From positions 19,110,826 to 19,174,825 of the forward strand of contig OZ010582.1 in assembly GCA_963932145.1 (NCBI GenBank): a DNA stretch of 64,000 nucleotides, read 5' to 3'. Source of the stretch: Acanthosepion lycidas (lineage: Eukaryota > Mollusca > Cephalopoda > Sepiida > Sepiidae). Under the pieces are notes generated by a model, which did no database searches, had not been told where the DNA came from, and saw only the letters and a list, made by a program, of their open reading frames with translations. A program made the position numbers and the translations under genes. Shown one piece after another: positions 11,790 through 24,900 of this stretch (its first letter is position 1; each line of letters begins with the position of its first letter).

Positions 11790-13889
11790 TGATTCCTTGT
11801 GTATAAGCATTTGTGTACATACAGAGGTATTACGAAGCAAGAAATTAATTAAAAGAATTTTTATAAAAATATAACAGTTCTGTATTTTTTAACATACTTC
11901 AAAATATGTGTTCCATCTTCAATATTAAATATACATAAATAAAATAGTGAACAATAAATTTGAAGAATCTATATTCATTAAAATATTTCAAATGAGAATA
12001 ATATATAAAAGATTAAAAAATTAGAAATCTTTGAAAATTAAAGAAAAAAATTCAAAATTTTCAAAGAAAAGTTAGAAGGTTAAAAGAATCTTTTGTTTTT
12101 AAAAAGTTGTAAAAAACATAAAAGAAATCATGACCAATAAACTGCCTCAGCTCATTCCCAACAATACAAACTAAACTGTTTCTTCCTTACAGATTGTTTA
12201 CCTGAACAAGGCTGTTGAATGGATTGGCTAAAATGTTGTGGTAACGACAAAAGCATCAGTTCAGTAGGTGAAACAACATTTCATAAAGATTCTTCTCAAA
12301 ATTATAAAAATATTTGTATTTACTACGAGATTTTTTAAAACTTGAAACAAAAAAATCATATCAAAAGATAAGATGCAGGGAAGATAACTCTTGGAATAAA
12401 ATCACATTTATTTACACACACGTGTGTGCATGCACATTGTGTGTCTATATGAACAGATTACACACTAACAAACTCATAGATTACACACTAACAAACTCAT
12501 AATGTGTGTCAAAAATATTATCTTTTATGATATATAAAAGATAATATTTATATATAATATATATATATATTTTATGACATTTTTATGTTTATACATAATT
12601 TTTATAGATACAAATATTTAAGTAAATGCTCTGTTTATAATAAACAGTATTAAATAACATTTACCGGCCTGAATGATATAGTACAGGTAATAAATCCATC
12701 TTAGGTAATATCAAATATTAAAACTGATCCACAAAAAGAGCTCAATGTATTTATTATAACAGAGCATATAAATTACATATCAAAATCCAAAATTTACCTT
12801 ATATGGAAGGGTATAGATCTATTTGAACCAACGAGAAATGCATTAGTCTTATTTGAATAAGACTAATGTAGTTCTCGCTGTGTATAAACTGTGTTCATGT
12901 CGAAATTTGAAATTTAAAATTTAACTTTGACAGCAGTTGAAAAATTGGTACAGAATTTATCCATTTTGATGTTTCAGTCAGATGAAATGCCTAAGTCAGT
13001 GAAAAGGGAAGGGTTGAAGGGAAGAGGTTTTATAAAATCAACCTGGATATTAATCTTATGATATTAAATTGGGGTTATATGATGAATGAGGTGTAAATTT
13101 AAATTAAAAGAGGGCTGAAAAGTGAGTTTTATGTATAGAAAAAGAAATTTAATTATATAAAAAATGTTAGGTTCCTACTTAAAAAATAGCAAATTATACT
13201 TAAAAATGAGATATATTAAAAAGATTAACAATAAATCATATTTAGATAATTTATATTAAATTTAATTAATGATATAATTAAAAAATTGCAACAACAACAA
13301 CACATCTTTTAAATGAAACATATAAAAGGTTATTTTCTGAAGGAAAAGTAGAAGCAGAAAGTCATTTGAATAAACATTTGTATATTTTTTCAAAAATATA
13401 CAATGACAATAAAATGTTCAATATTCCTTTCAGTGCAGTTTGTTTTCTAAAGTAATTTATCGTTCTTAGTGCAATGTGAAATGTGTGGATAGACTTACTT
13501 TATGACAGTCAGCCTAATGTGTTTTAGAATTCATAGACAAAAGGCTTCATCAGCGGTTGTTGGTTAATCACTTCTATTGTGTGCATGGACAAGGCCTTAA
13601 TCGGCAGCTGTTGACTATCATCTCTTTCATAGTTTTTGCGTGTGTGTGTGTGTGTGTGTACATATGTGTAGACCAAGCTGGCCACTGAAATTGTTTTGAA
13701 CCTCAAGAAACAGTATACTTCTATTTTTATATCTATAAGAGGATTCAAAGTCTAATTTCACATAGAGGTGGGAATGTTTTGAATACCAGGTTTTCATTCA
13801 TTAGAAAATAATTTCACATTAGCTCACAAAAATCTTTTTCTCAAATTTTTCGGTTTGGTGTTTGTTATTTTCTAAATGGTCCAAAAGTA
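11790..13889. other. No confirmed gene
   Basis: Very AT-rich. Holds a 23-bp direct duplication (about 12456-12501), a hairpin at 12516-12548, a longer hairpin at 12832-12877 and a (GT)n run near 13640-13658. A splice acceptor at 12191-12192 precedes a short open segment (see findings). Confidence 0.4.
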
Positions 13890-14490
13890 ACATGTGGTAG
13901 ATTTACAACTATGTTTGCCAAGTATTTTGGTGGTATTTGCCACCACCTACAATTCCTTGAGTGCTTCCATCAGCGCTGTCTCCTTACCATCCTCAACATT
14001 CACTGGAATGACTATGTCACCAACGTTGAGGTCCTCGAACAGGCAAAAATCACTAGCATTGAAGCCATGTTGCTGAAGATACAGCTACACTGGGCAGGTC
14101 ATGTCTCCAGAATGGGGGACCATCACCTACCCAAATAGCCTTGTATGGTGTACTCTCCACTGGCCACTGTGACAGGGGGGCACCAAAGAAGAGTTATAAG
14201 GACTCCTTCAAGAAGACACTTGGTACCTGCTACAATGAATATCACCAGTGGTCGACATTTGCGGCTGACTGTCAAGCCTGGCACTGCATCGTCCACTAGG
14301 CCATCTCCACCTTTGAGGACTCTTGCAGGGCCAACCTGAAGGAGAAATGCAACAAGGAGGAATGACAGGGAAGCCTCAGCAGCTATACTAGACCTGACCT
14401 TTAATTCAGTTGCTGTGGCCAGACTTGCCTGTCCTGTATTGGCCTGGTCAGCCATCAGCGTGCTTGCAGTTGGTGCAGACAGACCACTTC
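13890..14490 (+). mobile_element. RTE-like LINE, C-terminal remnant
   Basis: In one frame it reads HQRCLLTILNIHWNDYVTN and VEVLEQAKITSIEAMLLK then LHWAGHVSRMGDHHLPK, the conserved end of a widespread invertebrate endonuclease-RT. It continues in broken frames to about 14460, where the family has a terminal zinc finger. Frameshifts make it a pseudogene. Confidence 0.75.
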
Positions 14491-15439
14491 ATAAATCTTC
14501 ATTTGTGAAGCCAAGTCAAGAAGAAATGATTGTTTATCAAACAAACCTTCTGATTTTATTGGTTGAAAAATATGTATGGGATCTATTTCCTATACTCTAT
14601 CACTTGTAATATGCATTTATATGCTTTGTTGTGGGTGTGTGAGATCACCACTTGTTGAAGTGTGTGATCAGCTGTGTGTTGGTGAAAAAGGGTCTGCAAA
14701 CAAAATTGTTCAGAAGATAGTAAGTTAACAACAAAGGTATACAAGTGAGAAAACAATTATGTGTGTAACAAATGAATGGGAAAACTTTTTGGGTGTATGT
14801 GTAGTGAATGAATGTGCATACGTACATGTGTGTGTATTGCTCATGCATTTCTCAAAAGGGAAGCGTGTTCTCTGTGAGAGATTACATGATAATGAAAAAG
14901 TAGATAAGATCAGAAGAGAGTGATAAAAAATTATTGCAGTCCTGAGAACATCCCGTAGGAGTAGTTTAAAAAATTAGGAGGTAACCCAACACATATCATG
15001 CACTTAAAAAATTGTTAATTGATATTTTTTTGCATATGGGTAAAAGCCCCATAATGTACCTCAATCACATGTGTCCATGGATTCTTACAATATATGTATA
15101 TAAATGCTCCTTTCTAAAATTTTACAAATTTGGGTATTTTTCATTCTGATTTTTTTTTAAAACTCCAGAGAAAATTTGAAGTACTAGTTTCTCTTCTTGG
15201 TCATTTTTATTTTTTTTATTTCTCATTTAAAAGATTTTATTCAGTTCTGAAATGAACTAACAAATATAACACTAATTAAAAAAGGAAAAAAATATTTATT
15301 TTCAGAAAATGAATCAAACATTTAGAAATTACTTTGTTTAAATGGATTTTTTAGTAAAATTCAAGTCCTTGAATGGTTTGCTCAAAAAATTCAATAGATT
15401 CAGAGTATTTAAAAAAAAAAAAAAATGATTTATGAGACA
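14491..15439. other. Upstream flank of MTREX
   Basis: AT-rich intergenic sequence; a short A run at about 15411-15425. Nothing recognised. Confidence 0.4.
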
Positions 15440-15590
15440 AAGACATTTAGTCTGACATAAACTTATAGCGGTGGCACCAATGAGGTTTTATCTGCAAAAA
15501 GTAGTGACATAATCTTCGTTTGGTAAGAGTTATCGAACTTGGTGTAATTGGGGGCGCTTCAATTTGCTTTCTTCAAGGCAAGGTGTCATC
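15440..15590 (+). promoter_or_regulatory. MTREX 5' UTR and probable core promoter region
   Basis: About 150 bases upstream of the MTREX start codon, less AT-rich than the sequence around them. No TATA box or clear initiator is visible, as expected for a housekeeping gene. The transcription start cannot be placed from sequence. A further non-coding 5' exon is possible. Confidence 0.3.
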
Positions 15591-15706
15591 ATGGCCGATA
15601 CATTTGGGGATGATCTTTTCGACGTTTTTGAATCTCAACCTGATAATTCTAAAGAAACGAGTCAACCAGTCCAGGAAGAGAACAATCCAAATACTGATAA
15701 CAAAAG
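15591..15706 (+). CDS. MTREX: MTREX exon 1
   Basis: Residues 1-39 (codon 39 split). It has the acidic N-terminal [14 protein letters not shown], then a low-complexity N/Q/E-rich stretch. Donor is AAAAG|GTAATG. Intron 1 (5,019 bp) is the longest of the gene. Confidence 0.93.
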
Positions 15707-17065
15707 GTAATGACCTATTTTCGAGTGAAAAAAATCTACTTCCACGTGGATACCTTGTTGTTCATATTCATACCACGTGTCTCGTATTCTTACTGAGTTA
15801 CTGACTAACCTTATCTATAGCAGTTATTTTTAATATTTATTTATATTTGTGCGTGTCTTTGAATTTTATTAACTTTTAGGTTTGAGCTAGAAAATGCTGG
15901 ATAAAGTTATTAAGTTAATCAAACAATATTTTTGCAATTCTGCAGTGTGTGTGTCGAATTTTCTTGCAATCTCTGTCTAGTTTCGTGGAAAAGAAAAAAC
16001 GAAACTAGTTACAAAATCGCATTTGTCTTCTTGTGTTTTTATTGTTTTGTTTTGAAATTTTTTTTTCACTTGATATATTGCAAATTTTGTGTTTGTCATT
16101 TTATTCGGTTGATTTCTTCGTTCTTGTTTTTCAAACGTATTTTAAATAATATTTTTATTTCCGGAAACCGGAAATACTTGTAGTTTCAAGTGATTGGATG
16201 ATGCTGGGAAATATGGCTATGTTTTTTTTACCAAATGTTTTCAACTTCGATTTCTTTCTTTTTTTCTTTTAATGTTTTTGATTTTAGAATTTTTTTTTAT
16301 TAAAGAAAAAGAGTAAAGAAAAATGCTGGAAATTTTGATGTTGAAATGCAAAACTGAATAAAGAGGGAAAACTAAAAAAACAAAACAAAAAAAACAACAT
16401 TGTATGTTTTACTTTTGTTTTTTTTTTGTTTTAATCATAATATAGAGAAATTATTTAAGATTTATTAATTACTCACAAACCAAATTCATCAATTAAATTT
16501 ATTTAAGGTTAACCCTTTTTAAGACAGTTCTGCTTTCTATGGTTGATTTGAGATAAAAAAAAAAAAAAATAATAATAATCAAAAACATACCTAGCATAGC
16601 ATGGAAGTTTAATCTTTTTCTTTTAAGCTCTAACGTAAATAATCGGAAAAAAGGTTTTCAATAATATACAAACTTCCTCAACATGGTTTGACCACCGTTT
16701 TTACCAGGTACATGATTCTGAGGTAGGCCACGACTTGATAAAATAATTGATTAAAAAATGTTAAATGGAATAAAACCTAAAATAAATTGAGTAAAAAAAA
16801 AATAAAATAAAATAATAATAATGGTGATGCAATCCCCTTAAGGCAGACCTCCCTGAATAATATCATAATTGAATTATTTCTTACTATTTTATTAATTGTA
16901 ATTAAAGTGAATATATACACACTTTTTTTCTCCCTTTTTTTTTTTTTTTTTTTTAGGGATACAAAAAAAAAAAATACAATTACAAAATTTATAAACTAGG
17001 TGTGTTAAATAAGATTCATTTTTATTTATGTTTATAATTTAGCTACCTTTTTTCTTTTTCTTTTT

Positions 17066-17103
<38 letters not shown>

Positions 17104-17607
17104 CGATACCTGGTTTTAAAAATAAAATATTTCTTGCTTGAAGCTTTTATTTTATAATTGCAAGCTAATAGATTGAATTTAATTATCTTTCCAAAACAAA
17201 ATATTTTAGTCTTTCAAATTGAATTTTACATTGATTGGAATTAATTTTTTCTGATTATCTGTAAAGTCGATAAAATCATTTGTTGACAAATCTGCCAACA
17301 CAACACCATCTTTATTTTAAAAAAAAAAAAAATAAAATAAGCTTTACTTTTCTGAAAAGTTGAAAAATTAGCTGATTTAAAATTTTGAATTTGAACAAAT
17401 ATTAGTTTTAGTTTACTTTAATATTAAAGAAAAACTTTTTTTTTTTTTTGTTAACTGGGTGTTTTTATACTCATTTTTCAATAACCTATGTTCATGAGAT
17501 CGCTGGAAAATGAAACCTCCAAAGACCCCCCCCCCCAACACACACACACACACCTTAAAAATTTAATTTCTGGAAATTTCATGAAATTATGAAAGTGGGT
17601 GGTAACA

Positions 17608-17641
<34 letters not shown>

Positions 17642-18918
17642 ATTCATTTCTGAATATGTCCTGAAAGTGTCATTAAAATTCGACAATTATTTGAATTTTG
17701 CAAGAATTTCAAGATCAGTGTGTTTTTTCTTGGAAAAAGTGCAAAATAAAACTAACCTTTTTTTTTCTCTAGTTTGCTGCTGTCGTGAAAAAAAACAAAA
17801 ACACGGTTTTTAACCAAAATTTTGAATGTGCTAGAATGGAGTAAAAATTTAAAAACATCATAAAAAAAAAAAAAAAATACTTTGGTCTTTCCTCTTAATA
17901 ACAACATAAACATTTTCATGACAAAACTTAGTTTTTATTGAGTTTGGGGCTTTTATTCATTATGCTATGCTGTTTTTATGTGACCAAGTGATTGTACCTA
18001 CTTTAGAAATTCAAAAGTGTACAATTTAGTGATTATATTAGTTAAAAGCACAAGACTTTGAGGAAAGTAAATGCTGTTTGTTTTTTGTTCTTTTTAGTTG
18101 GACCCCACTCTACCTTAAAATCAGCTCTGAATTGTAACATACAAAACTCAATAAAACAAAGATATTATTTAAATTCAAAAGCTTTTAGTTGCTTTTATGA
18201 ATATGGATAATATTGTCAGAAAGCAAAATGCTTTTTTGATGAAAAATAAATTTTTACAACATTTATTTGTTATTTCTTAAATTATTTTATTTCTACATTA
18301 AAGTTCATATTCTAAAATTAATGAAAATGGTGTGCAGTTTAGTTGATGGTGTTATTAAGTAAATCTATCTTTACAGATTATAAATTGTAAATCAGCAAAC
18401 CTCAATTAGATAAAAATCTAATCTAACATGGTTTTTTGTGTCCATAAAACATCTGTAATGCACGGAAGACCAAAAGCTGCATGAATACAATAAAATATCA
18501 CCTGGTTAGCATTGATATCTAAACATTGTTCCCCCCATAAAATGTAATAAATTATATTTTATGTACACTTATGATAAAATTTCATAGGAAAGGTACTTAA
18601 TTAATTAGGTACCTTTCTAATGAAATTTTCTCTCTCAACACTCTTATTTTAAAATTTTTTTTTTTTTTTAATAGTATTGTATTTTTTTATAAAGTATTGT
18701 AAACATAAAGGTGGAAAGCTAAGTACCAAAAAACAAAAGAAATTAGAGCGCTGAAACTTTTCCTTAGAAATAATGAAGTAAATAAGTTGGTTCACTTAAA
18801 GCTGTCACTTCTGTCCTTCCATACGATAATTTTTCCTCGCGTACGCTGTCAATACATAATGAAATTATCACTTGTCAATCATCACTGCTGTTAAGACCTG
18901 CTTTCTCTTATTTTAAAC

Positions 18919-18955
<37 letters not shown>

Positions 18956-21900
18956 GCACAGAAAGTATGTAATGTTTGTTTTAAAATATATTAAATGAAC
19001 TTTATAATTTTTAATTTTCTTAAAATAAATTTAATAAACAGTATAATTGATTTTTGACAGAATTTTAAACGGAAAAAATCACTTGTTTACAAAATTAAGA
19101 AAAATGTCTGACAATCGATTTTGTGTCGATTTTCCTGACAAAAAAAAAAAAAACAATTTTTAACGGAAATTTTGGGTGTATTAGGAATGATTAAGAAATG
19201 TGTAAAAAAAATAATAAAAAAATACTTTGCTCTTTCCTCTTGATTGTAACATTAAAAATGATTTATTATTAAATAATTGCTTAAAATATTTTGTTAATTT
19301 TTAAAAATTACCTGGTAGTTAAAAAAAAACAAAATGTTTTTACTTAGAATTCATAAATTTATGTCAATTCTGGTCCACCATATTTAACCTATCAACACCT
19401 TCAGCCATTAATATATTGATGAAGACATGAGAATAACAAAACCCCATGGTCAAGAAATGCTTGTATAAAAAATTTTATGCTATAAGTAATATTTGTTTCA
19501 CAACAGATAATTTAACTTTAAATTTGCTAATTTTCTGCAAATAACATTTCAGAAATATATTTTATTTTTGCAAGATTTTTCAAAACTGAGAAAATGACTG
19601 TTTCAATTTGTTTTGCTTAAAAATAAAATAAAATCAACTAAAAATAATGCTATTTGAAATCACCACAATATTTTGCTTTCTGGAATTAGAAAATTTAATC
19701 CTTTAGTTTTCAATTAAAGCTAAAATGAAAGCTTCAAGAAAGATTTTTCATTTAAGAAAATTCACTTAAACCTTAGATAATTATTGGAGAGATACCTACT
19801 AACAAGTAATCTTTAAAATTTAAAATAGTTTAAGCATTCTAATATTTTACTGAATTTTAGGTACTTTGGATTTATAGTTTTACTAATGGAGACACTTGTT
19901 GAGAAAATGTTAGAAAATTAACAATAAATTTAATATAATTATCAATCCTATTTTCTGATAACATCATGTACAGATGTCTATATTTACAAATCATCATATT
20001 TATACACAAAAAAATTCAAAATTCTTTTTAAAATACTGCGGTTGATGAATTGTAAGCTTATCCATTTATGATTTAATAAATGCAGTTTTTATTTAACAGT
20101 ATCACTTAACTGATACAAGTTAATACAAAATTTTAAGTGAAAATTTTAATTAGAATTTATTCTAATTAAAATTTAAAAAATAGTTATTGTAAAAAGCCAT
20201 TAAAAGTCTTCTAATTTAAAAACTTTAGTTTTATTGCATTTTTTACTTTACAATTCAGAGCAGATTTTTTTGTAACTGGAGGTCATGTTTGATCAAAGAA
20301 AATTTGCTGATTTAAATTCTCCAAGGACATGTTATAATTATTATAAGCATTAAGGGCTACACAAAAGAATTACTTGAAATTTCATAAAATAAGTTGTGGG
20401 GTGGAGGGTAACAGATGTTATACATGCGCGTGTGTGTCCCCCCCCCCTTTTTTTTTTTTTTTTTTTTTTAAGATTTTTTGAAAAGAAAATACATTTCAAT
20501 GTAATTTCATTCATTTGCAAATAATTACAAGTTTCATTTAAAATGTGAAAATTGTCTGATTTTTCAAGAATTCCCCCCACATACACACCAGAAATATTAT
20601 GTTAAAAGCAACAATTATGGGCTCAAAAGTATACATAATAATAATAATAGAAATATTCCAGAACAACAACAACTGTAATACTGTTTCTTTTGTTGTTTGT
20701 ATTATTCTGTTTCTTTGTTAATTAGAGCCGAAGATTTACTTCGAAGTATTGTTCAAAAGAGAGAGTCTCCAGACAGCAGCAAAGATGATACACCATCAAA
20801 GAAGCACAAGGCTGACGAGGATATCACGTAAGTTTGCATTCAAGGTAGGGGAGGAGGTGCAGAAAAGTTCTTTGCCTAACCTACTTCCCAAAATTTGATA
20901 TAATCATCAGAAGTTACTTGTGAATTGCTTTTTTGATCAGGCCAGGACTTTTTCAGCATCTTTTTTGTATGTATTACAACTACATCTGTGAGAGAGGTTG
21001 CATCCAGGGATGCAGTCCACTATTTACAGGCAAACATTTTAAGCGCATAGTGACATCATTTATTTTTCAAATTGCCATTTATGCAGAAATATAATGGGGT
21101 GGCTACCCAATTTTTCAAGCACACCTATATTCTGGGCAACTTACCAGATACCCACTCGGACATATTTGTTTGTTCAACACCCATGGGGCAAATAGGCTGA
21201 GTGGACCTAAGTTACATCTTCTAAGAGAGAATGCATGATCAACAGATTGAACAAACCCTTTGTCATGACGACTTGTGACTTCATGTTAGCACAATATCAG
21301 CAGCTTTCAAACACTTGCATCTACTCAGTTACACTTGGAAGGCTTGGGTCAAACCAGAGTGTGGTTTTCAGGCCTTTTTTTTTAAAGGTGCTGCCTGTTG
21401 TGACCACATTCCTCCCCCAGATACTCCCAGTCATAGTTCTGATTTATTTTATATATTTTCCTACTATTTCTGAATATTTGTTTATGATTAGTGAAATGTA
21501 TTTTTCCTTTCACTGACTGAAATAATAAAAAAAAATTGTGGCGAAAGAGAAAGTCACTTACTGAGAAAAGGCATGTGTGTTCTGTACGATATACTGAAGA
21601 CAAAATAACCAAAATAGAAACAAGTCTAGTGGCAACTATTTTCATAAAATATCAAGTGGGATGTGTCACAGGGATTAGAAGCCTGTGCATGATTTGTATT
21701 GATGGGATGCCACGCCATGTAAGAGATCTGCACCCCTTTGTCAGTTCAAACACGTCAACAAGTGATGTCAACAGTGGGTCCTCTAACAATGACGGACTGG
21801 TCAAAATGAGAGATGCCTTGAGTATGTCCTGAAGAAAACTACACTCAGCCTAGTGGATATACTTCTGATGTCCCTCTGAGGAGATGGTAGTTTTTCCTTT

Positions 21901-24900
21901 GAGAAAAAGCACAAGGCTTAAGAGACCCGCCCCTGCTTGTTATCAGTGTGATCATGAGATGGGGGATGAGAGAAAAGCACATGTATTCTGTACGATATGC
22001 TGAAGACAAAATAACCAAAATAGAAACAAGTGAGTTGCAGCTGTGGCCATACATGCATCTTGCATATGCTAACATTGTGTGTCCTCTCCCACCTGTCAAC
22101 CAATGAAAAAATTGTTCTGTAGATAAAAGCCATTGATGTTCTCGAATTAAAAAGTTGTTTATTTTTCTACCTCATCCATCAACTTACATGTTGGATTGCT
22201 GACTGTTTACATGTATTGAAATTTGTGACATTGGACCAGCAATTCATGATTTCAACATTTTTTTTCTGTCCCTGGATCTTTGAGTTTGGACTTGCAATTT
22301 GTTTATTTTCATGTGGAATTTGGTTGCTATATTAATTTTTGAACAAAATTAAAGACAGATTTCTGTGATCGTAATTTCCTTTTCAGTGAGTATTCTGATA
22401 TTTTAATTTGATAAAGTACCTCTGTACTTTCCTATAGCATATAAAGACAACAAAATGATGATTTGTGCCATATTGTGTTTTATTTATAATCTAAAATTAA
22501 TTTGTTTGTATTGCTATATTTGTTATTGAGATTAATTTACTTTGATGGATAAAATTTTACTTTTCAGACTGGCCCCTGAAATCATGCCACGAATCCAAGT
22601 TCATAAAGTTGAAACTTTGGAGTCCTGCACCCATGAGGTAAATGTATATGTAAAATTATAACAAATCTCATTCCTAAACAGTTTTAATATGAAACAATGA
22701 ATGCTCCCTCACAAGATTTCTATGTTAATTATTGTATCTTAAATGAATGCCAAATGTTTACACAAAAAGAAAACTTTTCTTTTTTTTTTTCCAGGTTGAC
22801 TTGTATAAATGTTTTTATTGCAACAGGTTGACCTGTATAAATTGCAACATAAATATTCTTGCTTCTTTCAAGCACAAAGCTTGAAAGAAGCAAGAATATT
22901 TATTTAAATTAAATTAAAAAAACTTTCTTTAATAAAACTTTCTTTAATAAAAACTATATATATTATCTGTCTGCATTCATTGTTGATTTCTTTTTCTGTT
23001 TAATACTAGCATAAAAATAGCATAAGCTTTTAGTTATAGCAATTATTGAAGTGAATCATTAATATTTTTATTAGAAGTTTCCAAAATTGTCAAACATTTT
23101 AAAATGACATTCAGCTTGGATATCTTTTTACTTCATCAATTTTATTTGACATTAAAACAGTATACCTTTTAATTAACCAGTTCATATCAAATGCAGATGT
23201 CAGGCAAAATCTTTGACCTCTTTTGTGTGTTGTACAGATAAAAATAAAATCATTGAAGAGAAACATTATAATTGAAAAATACCTGCATTTTCATATGAAA
23301 TAACACTGAAAGGTTTGATACCATTTGGGGGGTGGTAAGCTTGTGTTAAATTAAAATAATAATTAAATTTTCACTTTTTCCTAATTTTAGGTAGCAATTC
23401 CACCTGATGAAGAATTTATCCCTTTGAAGCCTCCACCAGAAAAACCTGCTCAAGAGTTTCCATTTATTCTTGATCCTTTCCAAAAAGAAGCTTTGCTATG
23501 CTTGGAGAACAACCAATCTGTGCTTGTTTCAGCTCACACATCTGCAGGAAAAACTGTCGTTGCTGTGTAAGTTCTCATTTTCAACTTCTATTAGCTTACA
23601 ACTAACATTGAAACACCGGTTCTTATATGATCACTGAAGTTAAGCAACATTGAGCTTGGTTACCACCTAGATGGGTGGTGGCATAGACATGCCAGGAGCT
23701 GTAAGCTTAGATGTGCATGTGAGGGTAATAGATGATGGCATGGAATTGGAATTTGAAGAGCCAGGTTCCATTTCCAATTGGGTTCATTGTATTCACTTAT
23801 GCACAAATACCATTAGGAAAAGTATGAATCTGTCTCTTCGCCACCTAGCTATAGTTAATTAGTAGGATTTGTATTAGTAAATCATGTCTACAAGAAATTC
23901 TTACGATCTAAAGATATTTTCTGGTTTATATAATCTGCAAATGGTTTGATAAGCTATAAAAACAAATCAATTTCATATTTGGATAAAAGAAAAGTTTTCT
24001 TATAAAGGAAGACAATTTTTTTATTTTTTTTATTTTGATAACATTTCAGCTATGAATATGGAAGATTTTGGTGGTTTGTTTTTTGGTCTTTTTTATTTAT
24101 AAATCTTCAACAATCCAATTATAGTGGATTGTGACTCATAAAAAGGTTAAAACTGAATTTAATACAGTTATATATATTGTGCATTTTTGCCATTATGTAA
24201 CTCTTTTCTTTCTCTCTTTGCAATTCTTCCATGTTTATTTTACATGTTATACTTGATACATCTTAAAAATATTCAGTAGCATGTCTGTGTTTGCAATTAT
24301 TTTATCATTTAATAAACATCCAACAAAAATTTAAGTTTTTCAGCTGCCTTTAAAACCTCATTAGACGTAACATTGCTGTTACTTATTTGCTGAGATGTAA
24401 TGCCTTCTGGAATTTTTCTTAAGGGTCGATGGTTAACTTTAAAGTTGTTCATTAGCAAATAGCATGGATGGGGAAAGAGGAGGATATACTTGTAGAGAAT
24501 TGGTAATGGTTGATAAGGCTTCATCTGATAGAAAATTTGAGATGAAAAGTGTCTTGTTTACAAATACTTTATAAATATCAGTAGCGCTTCCTGCTGTCAA
24601 ACCTCCTTTTGATTGTTTTTATTTGTATCATATTTTCAAAGATTGATTTGTGAAATTTCAAATGCCTTAATCATCACTAAAATAATCAATTCCTTTATTG
24701 CAATGCTTTTGACTGCTTCTGATGTGTGGAAATACTGAAAAGTTCTTTTCAGTGTTCCCTTGTATTACAGCATATGCAACATTTTATATGCAATATAAAA
24801 TAACCTGTTGAAAGAAAACAAGCTTGTTAATAAGTTGGGCAATTTATTTTTTAGATAATTATCATTGTAATCAACTAAAACTAATGAAAAGTTCATTTCT

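Noticed and set aside
24309..24524. Minus-strand open frame of 71 residues in intron 4
   Set aside because: No recognised motif, no splice context, and it is inside an MTREX intron; could be transposon debris.
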